Positions 46,901-49,914 of a DNA stretch of 49,914 nt are shown here, piece by piece. The position numbers and the translations under genes were made by a program. The DNA comes from Methanofastidiosum methylothiophilum. GTDB taxonomy: Archaea > Methanobacteriota_B > Thermococci > Methanofastidiosales > Methanofastidiosaceae. Location: NCBI GenBank assembly GCA_001587635.1, contig LNJE01000010.1, positions 1-49,914 on the forward strand, in the 5' to 3' direction. Each line of letters opens with the position of its first letter. The first letter of the stretch is position 1. The notes under the pieces are model-generated. The model was not told where the DNA came from, made no database searches, and saw only the letters and a program-made list of their open reading frames with translations.

Positions 46901-48117
46901 GCCTCTATCTCTTTTCCTCTCTTAATTACTACCTCCCTAAATTCTTTAAGTTGTTCGGGATCATCAGGCAAATTATCTGTTCCTACTTTCTCTTCAACAG
47001 CACGATATTGTTTTAAAAGCTCCTCTTTCTCTTCTTCTTTTTTTGTTGCTCTATTTCGTTGTTCTTGTTTTTTTCTATTTTTTTCTTCTGCTGCTTGTTT
47101 TTTTGCCTCGTTATCAAGCATTGCTTGTTTTTGTCTTTTTTTCTCTTCCTCTTCTTCTGCTTTTCTAGCAGCTTCTTCTAAGGCATTCTCGTAATATTCC
47201 CTGTCATTTTGAATATCGAGTTGAAAACTTTTATTTAAATCACCTAATTCTTCATCAGTATAATCACCATTTTCAATTCTTTCTAAGTCAAGAAGTTTTT
47301 TAAAACCCTCTTCGTATTCCTCATTTTGAAGAAGTTCGTTAAATTCAGCATTGAATTGCTCCTCTCTTTTATCTTCTATTTCTTTCTTTTTCGCTAATGC
47401 TTTATTTAAACTATCTTCTAACTTTAAAAGGATTTCTTCTAATTTAGGAATAATAATAGTTAATTTGTTGCGATTATTTATAAACTGAACTTTTGTTTCT
47501 ATTTCCAAAGGTTCTTTTATAGCCTCAGCAAGATTTATGCTTGTTTTTTCAATTTCCCCTAAAAGACCGTTTATATCGTGCATTTTAGTTTTTAACTTTT
47601 CAATGTTTAATTCTATTTCAGAAAGATCTACAAGGTCTTCTATATGAAAAGAAAGATCTTTTACAGCAGTTTCAAAAAACCCAAGACTAAAACTAACATC
47701 ATTACGTAAATTACGTAACTTTTGCTGTTTTTCAGCTTCTGCTTCTGCTGCTTTTTCTTGCTCTTTTTGTGCTTCCTCTATTGCTATTAATCGATTTAAT
47801 TCCTCCTCCTGTCTTTTAATTTCTTGACGTTTATTCTCCTCTTTTTGAAGATTTTCCTGTTGTTGTCCTAATGCTTTTAGTTCTGCATCGTATTTAGCGT
47901 TGATTTTATCTATATGTGTTTGGTTAGGGTTTTCATCTACATTGGTTGATTGACTAAACACAAAGTTAATCCCTTCCATTTTTCTTTTAAAAGAATCCAT
48001 TACATCTTTATTTTTAGCAATAAATGTAGTAAATTCTTGTTTATTATTAATAAAGTATTCTTTGAATTGTTCTTCTGAATACTTTTGACCTTTATATGTT
48101 ATTATACATTTTCCCAT
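34912..48117 (-). CDS. giant single-chain virion RNA polymerase, crAss-like
   Basis: A 4401-residue polypeptide. DFDVD at residues 3078-3082, in VTGADFDVDSMFV and preceded by FGVRIPTTEIHSASPLRIVG, matches the metal-binding D-x-D-x-D active site of crAss-like phage RNA polymerases (DFDID in phi14:2). A further motif near residue 2670 (GDVAHTKSSQDRLKRLGG) fits a conserved upstream part of these enzymes. The N-terminal ~600 residues are mostly coiled coil. HELFH at 1456-1460 with a later EEILARKF is a zincin motif. Charged linkers lie near residues 1230-1310, 2250 (KKNKKSKKSKKSS) and 3650-3710. It likely travels in the virion and transcribes early genes. The zincin or another protease might process it at the linkers. 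Confidence 0.8.
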   Translation of the reverse strand: MGKCIITYKGQKYSEEQFKEYFINNKQEFTTFIAKNKDVMDSFKRKMEGINFVFSQSTNVDENPNQTHIDKINAKYDAELKALGQQQENLQKEENKRQEIKRQEEELNRLIAIEEAQKEQEKAAEAEAEKQQKLRNLRNDVSFSLGFFETAVKDLSFHIEDLVDLSEIELNIEKLKTKMHDINGLLGEIEKTSINLAEAIKEPLEIETKVQFINNRNKLTIIIPKLEEILLKLEDSLNKALAKKKEIEDKREEQFNAEFNELLQNEEYEEGFKKLLDLERIENGDYTDEELGDLNKSFQLDIQNDREYYENALEEAARKAEEEEEKKRQKQAMLDNEAKKQAAEEKNRKKQEQRNRATKKEEEKEELLKQYRAVEEKVGTDNLPDDPEQLKEFREVVIKRGKEIEAEIKKLQNKARTQKSKIDKDIVEAELALNGKKLDGQKQLLTAIDAKFSDLAAEKKKIKEKAKEVLESPNDYFNEHITPENDDYYYLTEEDEAETEEEITIVDFKELKRILANLDIEEGSHVLEYPDNTVTKTVDGFLTDGDGTRYDKVYYVRIKGEEKGDIYAVRETRTTGKYQILGLQRHDVNININELDKESVSFGHNETKKKNLLNTSVQLQSPYKLATARKLTFAYSKELNEVNLSDIRKKFEEGLSLTPEQAENLHIRFFLPTTNEEKELTKMGLPDMNYTFNKGFPYLIISNIYKTYKDKDGVERTFPIKPMIIKLSGDKMTDEEFEPIKDWETQLYQFQIRILSRVISPAGLEAMSNYISSLVRNPDKELMDILKDYSTMKEFRKEEAFANLLKEQILKWTAQRKTTLKELTWHEKFFLSFIVKKQFLTEKEKKQFDRYKNALSVFVHALAKAKTLGNDAVNTTPEDCIKLVVAFYEEKKKEAARKAERARETSKNTKTSPLELEQMKNFTELIVQIEEDLKSEDETKKKEAGEFLKTVLRIIDLYYGEDSVFDILKKGSNETVEQFQERVEARKTELSKDGNEWNTETNLRGEVKFYHIAENKKKTYSFVQKIKAAQGIAPKTFIRIANANRKRLLGFQRTFLTIREDIKGKNAATLSNLLKAKSLLGYAIEGISEIQKKLEAGYNTGITVNLSVEERINYNALENKLLNIQRETIALLATERTPEDRALLTQLKVNVEIVLSQLASKNSDKGYSSTPLSFEDIALLIDFFEDNTNPPIVVQIRKSQFLKGVEKLNNLYANKKAQEEEFKEVSNKIRMRTSFEEILPTRITLKEDDSNIVTDVVTPFQEAQNTEVVSEENEVGENAEVIVPSSQDVVTSYEEIETANVEVGKEDLTEEQKQFLANFPKAAASSSIVAVFNHVIGKIGSKYQNYSFENGVFTVLKRGRPVDLANEVNEFIDEFNNPKMLRADVELPVGELITLEEFKARAKRYMPDISDEQLHALHQDILQELAGGVSVRGMVRGLDVFVELEDGKVRANVVKHELFHRIFGYYLQGVDKQRLYEAYVELYGETPSRMEWEEILARKFQTFPDLKSRPKNFLYRLYLKVMKFLNLINDYDYEINKLFTEIEQGKHSVILSPEESFWGSSREEPRFYEGDIQKDYGTVETFMAAKRSLHYFIAELTGNIIKVNRLGEFVQLSGTESNLGNLSNEELFVKVITHIRDENNQDEGFKILREKFKGFKLNKKENQEEQRLFTSMMRVFIPDFQLPFSSAQAIAASTQEVMGEEEEVTIDTELETSKGLKSHIERKENISYEDSANILTKIFLNTFVFVSSNGRKILVEPNFAYVKSVQILNGLNFNQQNSDTRSFEEFLSAQIDAAVIKEGNNALTKAIGERIKIIIKKASTPVAPESPVVFLNPNTAALPNYDAISAFLNDSEYSEKEAEELFLKFEEIAYEERFKIVDGQNILKTETELLRRQLELPNGKRVTLFHINRRAGRTYADFFQDVGTNILDAESAKKDFQRAWNRDLLASLHVSLVSLRERAPYTYVKEKNYGVAVLKYFPTVMLSVDQRIKEDIKNLFADVEKRAALSEAFRDVFGNALVLADFADATMFGKSNEEHQKNRNSTYYFASSVLNELATQEKFNAYVDSLPLEQREKTTFESYIKAAFKKAMEDEIKSHELLKKDTGLTEKEVIAKTKIEKRIKGFVKHLMPKVTNNSLLEAKFEEMRKVDLNALKFLAKANLAYLSIKGKTIPLTIPALEKATKYVTELGAGAPSISYSQMLPEMLVRLLGFSDPVFTAEDVDKISFFGFSLIRTYSQESDERQTAPKVLTEKTFKKNKKSKKSKKSSTSAVEEESNEKITGQNVENGEGIINFETEEDTEEFPELITVQLSRNHAQDLNRLARVLSKSNDFIRESTYRGSDGKKNYNFTLSSSAHRNARALIPRTAENFPLPKHFDFPFYKANPLQKDMFRPIAMQEHDKSREKDRHTEYKSETPSQYWERNFVGGFLSTLFSDRAEVVEFLDPAEDRPSLIALRFNMLNEEQLKNLYAGLLHQLTLRPEKLPTSTVYNSKSLINLEKLKTLLNADKDLLEDLKKKVTEQESFLVNNYDIQAIINKFKNKEGSNFAELTDKEYKVMAEYLMVMFEEDAATIAKEMLMASKFDLPGNMQTLTKHLGEYGLSQEAINYFDRGGDREGDSFRIKRTYGEALNFESPDVIALHNALTDIVKLWLRHAYPHNYLAQQLISGDVAHTKSSQDRLKRLGGSHAPGSVGLISSDFHAPKTFKTAVIEDLQGDMFSALEEFEKTGKYPVKDGVSPFDAHDGSAFMLPERLEMLQRMFGEASQPTSLIKSAHYEIREKEIIMVKSNTTVLSKAFVEAKNMPGEDIVREKLKNFVANLRALGVDEAIPPSSLKIGERKTIPIAKLLNGRLTEKEIQDFSQTSVLTLSNDEYKIQLDPVHVTEEAITNPSQLPYFLNIMEQSVEEAGAIYESMAELYDLSLEETLPKFSDLEKIKAQVIKKVKGNNASDYIELLNSGADINYPMIGVRTLNNAIASFSKSTVELKFSGGKMVLVPDLGIEIAENGQKRRLKPVIDDKGLLYYEALLPRYMEKYVHLGDIFGVRIPTTEIHSASPLRIVGFYDNNGTNGIVVPYELIKVTGADFDVDSMFVIRPESISDRAGLRLLLHQKFSSYKEQLADNWKNLEKAAFTLLTIERNKEELMNLQDYKDAAPEGGEDRRYTRVFNWKNKSKTFMSTSLAQLDLELEKTKAEIIEMFKNSISEVTTYDEKIENLEKTLEQGRGKKIENELKRTIKNRNALFETPVNELIEGIKNLPSNFAGIIVDENKRKTFDEAALSALKQEISETSDEVLKKLLKSKLKVMLKNKIFVNYMQALQKPQTRGRMLSPISMDYFNRKGDNFKNDGLYAEGTVNRYIQDLKLNQFLKDKGLNREDIDAATIKKITTLLKEYDLSNPLDKAIAYRSVFDGADLTGIFANFAKSLAYEIRSGLAIGTSTKIGTFNVSLNKIQTEYLSKLLELESELITELSKQLKREKVPDKLLRKRLSIVRNHIDLVLANVKSTDEEATLTTFERRFFELDKDHVRTAPTIKSFLGIDTTQLVGLTDELKVWEVIDSLVNAAIDNLKEQILSIINANKITAEAIAASVALGLDINTTALIFNQDIIKALQFQHSSALKAMLIKQVGKEAYEGLIKSMNEANVDSNIVGIMETYFEEVEKSPVNKVEKTEEKTEETERLIATEIVKVSADVSNTQDGENVVPEEIDEGENEVDILELLDNNTALFGKMKSSEQREKEEKGRKFPFLTVQELEDNFGKEGTPLFRLKVLMLFSKLAKIGSDINSLALAIGSLKSIPADAIKVQRMLENMEKFRNNKELLGEDIYETLPHVKAATNVLSTLNSEVFEKYFYRFSKIFKEEIVRRVRAEGIKLNSSDTIIDESLVSNEFFNYALTNELSNVYETPEGESKPLQITVTFKSGQNEIHKTYTGTAAYTYLVSEELLKIKNDYTAAKKQAEQDKVPFKTNFLLEGLEISQNIYGSYNVRFTLGVNLTDISVAQLKEAVNAIPTGWNPETKEFASTITSPELMKKLFHISVITNGMSAGQNTFNKGLPTILHKEASIRLGNRLKTLKENPEKFRAEAERFLFHLAAKYPHALPFVTKNMGTLQFTEVASATGDTNRIYDGIFTTEDKTVNFHYDLSFEVKDIDSMPRFIQTGKYKTAYVLIFSHSTNGEEGTKPKNFAYYKKLPKNRLYNINKVEEVAPIGDTLFTQEEYFRTDVPYFKEDAFSVDSDGFVTIYSAKIKEQAYADTFFLSKNSVPDNTDRILVEKVGEKFKISEKPALVITESFKYQLEAELEHLLFSKKENKLIKKEEFAAYEGLVTLLNEELKKIGVVFYNTETKESNPAMGIIRLKDVVVDREAFKTIEVTDFQLPKEGLDKFSLFSRVFLNSALNQEQTEENADTEEDCQGE
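34917..34922 (-). promoter_or_regulatory. Shine-Dalgarno sequence that fixes the start of the 1410-residue gene
   Basis: AAGGAG on the minus strand, eight bases before the ATG at 34909, inside the last codons of the RNA polymerase gene. It is one of the few clear Shine-Dalgarno matches in the window. It supports the ATG over the upstream TTG. Confidence 0.55.
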
Positions 48118-48779
48118 ACTTCTTTCCAGATTTTATTGTTTTTGATTTGATTTATAGTAGCTCTTGAACAATTAAACAGTTGTGAAATTTCTTCATCTGT
48201 TTTAGTTCTAACTAAAGATTTAATTTCTTTAACTTGTTCAACAGTTAATTTGGAATATTTACCTCCTTTAGCTTTAGCTTCTTTCATTTTTTGTTTCCAT
48301 TCTTCAGTAATAACTCTACCTTTTAAAGATTGACTTATTTTATTTAAAGTTTCTTCTGAATGAACATAATTACTTCTATCTATTTTTTGAATAGTTCTTG
48401 CTTTGCTTATATTTTGTTTAGCTTCCTCTGACATTTTATATCCTCTTTTTCTATTTATAGGAGGTCTCCCAACAGTTTCTGCTAAATTCAATTCAGGTTT
48501 TAATTTATCTATAAACCATTGTTCCATCTTTAAAAGATACTCTTGTGGACATTTAGCAAGTATTTCATACTTTAAATTTTCTATCCCTAATTTTAAACAT
48601 AATCTTTGAAAATATATATTAAAATGTTTTTGTTTATTTATAGCTCTTGTGTGTGCTTGTAATCTTTCTTGTAAATCATTTGTAGAACCTATATAAAATC
48701 TATCATCATTGTCAAAATATAACTTATATATTCCACAAACATTTGTGTATTGCCCTCTTTGTATATCTTTTATGAACAT
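48102..48779 (-). CDS. GIY-YIG homing endonuclease
   Basis: A 225-residue free-standing endonuclease. The catalytic domain has GIYKLYF (16-22), RFYIGSTNDLQERLQAH (28-44, with the conserved arginine R39) and an LKMEQWFIDKLKP segment with the metal-binding glutamate. NUMOD3-type DNA-binding repeats follow (RGYKMSEEAKQNISKA and HSEETLNKISQSLKGR). A C-terminal helix-turn-helix (DEEISQLFNCSRATINQI) completes it. Such genes spread by cutting alleles that lack them. It sits between a structural gene and the RNA polymerase gene, overlapping the latter by 16 bases. No intron boundary is visible. Confidence 0.85.
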   Translation of the reverse strand: MFIKDIQRGQYTNVCGIYKLYFDNDDRFYIGSTNDLQERLQAHTRAINKQKHFNIYFQRLCLKLGIENLKYEILAKCPQEYLLKMEQWFIDKLKPELNLAETVGRPPINRKRGYKMSEEAKQNISKARTIQKIDRSNYVHSEETLNKISQSLKGRVITEEWKQKMKEAKAKGGKYSKLTVEQVKEIKSLVRTKTDEEISQLFNCSRATINQIKNNKIWKEVWENV

Positions 48780-48847
48780 TGTTTTTTATTATTTTGTTGA
48801 TTTTGTGATTGTAAGTATAAAACAGCAAGAGCTATACTTAAAGTCAT
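48770..48847 (-). CDS. 25-residue micro-ORF with hydrophobic N-terminus
   Basis: The frame begins at an ATG overlapping the stop of the previous micro-ORF (ATGA) and ends ten bases inside the GIY-YIG gene. It encodes MTLSIALAVLYLQSQNQQNN followed by KKQCS: a hydrophobic helix and a polar tail. The chained overlaps favour translation, but the length is too short for certainty. Confidence 0.3.
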   Translation of the reverse strand: MTLSIALAVLYLQSQNQQNNKKQCS

Positions 48848-48963
48848 TTTATTAAATAATTTAATAAAAGCATCTTTATTTTTACTGTGTTACCATTTTT
48901 AATAGCTTGTTCGAGTTTATTTTTTAGATTTTTGATACTGTAACAAAGCACTTTTAGTTTCAT
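48844..48963 (-). CDS. 39-residue micro-ORF
   Basis: An ATG at 48963, inside the end of the peptidoglycan-binding gene, opens a frame of 39 residues (MKLKVLCYSIKNLKNKLEQA and onward) ending in TGA at 48844. It is basic and helical, with a hydrophobic end (MLLLNYLIK). It fills the gap that would otherwise separate two genes and is coupled to the next micro-ORF. No family recognised. Confidence 0.35.
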   Translation of the reverse strand: MKLKVLCYSIKNLKNKLEQAIKNGNTVKIKMLLLNYLIK

Positions 48964-49914
48964 CACCCCATATACCATCAAGAGAACCATCTTCTTTAGT
49001 TGACTTAGGCAATTTATAACCTCTGTTTACAAGCTCTTTTTGTAAAGCTAAAGTATCAAAATTCTTTTTATTCACATCTAAATCAAAAAGTTCTTTATCA
49101 GTATAATACATTCTTTTTTGTTTNCCATCTCCATAATCTTTANTATATATNCTATCATATATTTCAAAAGGCTTACCTTGTTCNGNTANNGGAAANTCNA
49201 AAGAAGGNTTTANNTTCCAANTNTCNTANTANCTAATATAATCNCCTNTTTCATCTTNANNTNTACCTATTTTAAANTTTCTTAATACTAATCNTGTAGG
49301 NTCTTCTACTTGNTTNCTTTCTCCNNNTTTTANATTTANNCCTTCTTTTTCTATAAATTCTAACAATTCAGGGTAAGATTTATTTAAACTATAATAATAG
49401 TCATCTTTATTTTTTGAATTAGAGGGTTTATGATTAGATATTTCAAATGTTTTAAATCTTTGAGAATTGCCTGTATATAAAGCCCAAGCATCATCTGCCC
49501 TTTTGAAATAAGGTTTTGATAATTCTTTATATCTTTTTTGTTCTTCTTCTGGCAAATCTCTAAATACTTTTTGATTATTTTCTAAATAATACGCTATAGG
49601 AAAAGGATTTTCGACATCAATATCTCTATTTTTATCTTCAAATCCAGCATACCCTTTTAATCCTTGAATTAATGGTGGTAAAATAGATGTATAAGGTGTT
49701 GTATTTTTATACACCTTTTTTAGTCTTTTATTTCCTGTAATTTGCTTATTAGTTAAACCTGTTTCTTTTAATTGTTGTTGAGGTGTTCCTTTATAATCAG
49801 TATTATACCTTTTATTATTATACAAAAATACTTTTTCTCCTGCTTTTCTTGCACTACTATAAGCTGTGTTAAAATCTCCTTTGTCTGTATAATCAGTTAC
49901 TCCCNAATTATTNA
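48917..49914 (-). CDS. structural protein with C-terminal peptidoglycan-binding domain, 5' truncated
   Basis: The frame is open to the right edge, so the start lies outside; a TTG at 49825 is internal and not needed. Near the edge it reads FNTAYSSARKAGEKVFLYNN, like the short A-R-K-x-G-x-x-x-F-x-x-N motif of gut-phage virion proteins. The last ~45 residues (LQKELVNRGYKLPK, DGIWGDETKSALLQYQKS) form a PG_binding_1 domain that binds cell wall. It may be a tail or ejection protein that meets peptidoglycan at entry. The middle third contains 34 ambiguous bases. Confidence 0.65.
   Translation of the reverse strand, partial: NNXGVTDYTDKGDFNTAYSSARKAGEKVFLYNNKRYNTDYKGTPQQQLKETGLTNKQITGNKRLKKVYKNTTPYTSILPPLIQGLKGYAGFEDKNRDIDVENPFPIAYYLENNQKVFRDLPEEEQKRYKELSKPYFKRADDAWALYTGNSQRFKTFEISNHKPSNSKNKDDYYYSLNKSYPELLEFIEKEXXNXKXGEXXQVEXPTXLVLRXFKIGXXXDEXXDYIXXXXXWXXXPSXXFXXXEQGKPFEIYDXIYXKDYGDXKQKRMYYTDKELFDLDVNKKNFDTLALQKELVNRGYKLPKSTKEDGSLDGIWGDETKSALLQYQKSKK
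49124..49340. other. cluster of 34 ambiguous bases (N)
   Basis: Isolated N bases, not runs of gap filler, are scattered through about 217 bases of the structural gene. Nineteen fall on third codon positions, nine on first and six on second. That bias fits mixed strains or merged gene copies under selection, rather than random error. Two more N bases lie at 49905 and 49913. Confidence 0.8.

Noticed and set aside
34912..48117. Stop-codon reassignment, as seen in some crAss-like phages
   Set aside because: The longest genes contain no internal TAG or TGA that would need recoding, and TAA, TAG and TGA all end convincing genes.
48905..48925. A TTCGA-type sequence that hinted at a tRNA T-arm
   Set aside because: No acceptor stem or anticodon arm can be paired around it, and it lies inside a micro-ORF.
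49124..49340. Diversity-generating retroelement target in the N-rich structural gene
   Set aside because: The ambiguous positions favour third codon bases, the region is not at the gene's 3' end, and no reverse transcriptase or template repeat is visible in the window.

Overview
The window looks like part of a tailed bacteriophage genome of the crAss-like group (Crassvirales). The strongest evidence is a 4401-residue polypeptide on the minus strand. It carries a DFDVD metal-binding motif in the context of the single-chain virion RNA polymerases described for crAss-like phages such as phi14:2. The genome layout also fits: plus-strand replication genes converge on minus-strand transcription and virion genes. 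The DNA is AT-rich. Almost no gene has a Shine-Dalgarno sequence, and there are many lipoprotein or secreted proteins. These traits suggest a Bacteroidota host, but that is inference. The standard genetic code is used, with TAA, TGA and TAG all acting as stops. Scattered N bases near the right end suggest a consensus or metagenomic assembly. Both ends cut through genes.

Layout. (1) 1-5300, plus: small early-type genes, including a P-loop protein, a degenerate SMC/ABC-like ATPase, and a run of lipoprotein, secreted and membrane proteins. (2) 5278-11299, plus: a ubiquitin-conjugation-like cassette of a coiled-coil protein, a VWA protein, an E2-like protein, a JAB/JAMM peptidase, an E1/ThiF protein and an unknown. 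It resembles the bacterial PRTRC cassette. (3) 11019-12567, plus: lysis-type genes (LysM lipoprotein, exported glucosaminidase, small membrane protein). (4) 13023-23645, plus: replication and recombination, with family A DNA polymerase, a membrane protein with a possible -1 frameshift, DnaB-type helicase, Sak4-like ATPase, possible ssDNA-binding protein, Toprim primase, Hjc-like nuclease and RecE/RecB-like exonuclease. (5) 23614-30619, plus: small unknowns, two macro-domain proteins, ThyX, class II ribonucleotide reductase and a DNA methyltransferase. (6) A hairpin terminator at 30626-30667 closes the plus-strand block. (7) 30677-49914, minus: a 1410-residue protein (zincin plus PD-(D/E)XK nuclease), the 4401-residue RNA polymerase, a GIY-YIG endonuclease, two micro-ORFs, and a 5'-truncated protein with a peptidoglycan-binding domain.

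How it works together. ThyX and ribonucleotide reductase supply dNTPs. Polymerase, helicase, primase and nucleases replicate and recombine the genome. The giant minus-strand proteins are probably packaged and injected to start transcription. The E1/E2/JAB cassette and the DarG-like macro protein are the best candidates for control of, or counter-defence against, the host. Plus-strand genes are packed very tightly, with several out-of-frame overlaps of 59-281 bases. No stretch over 300 bases lacks a gene. I saw no tRNA, rRNA, CRISPR array or insertion sequence.
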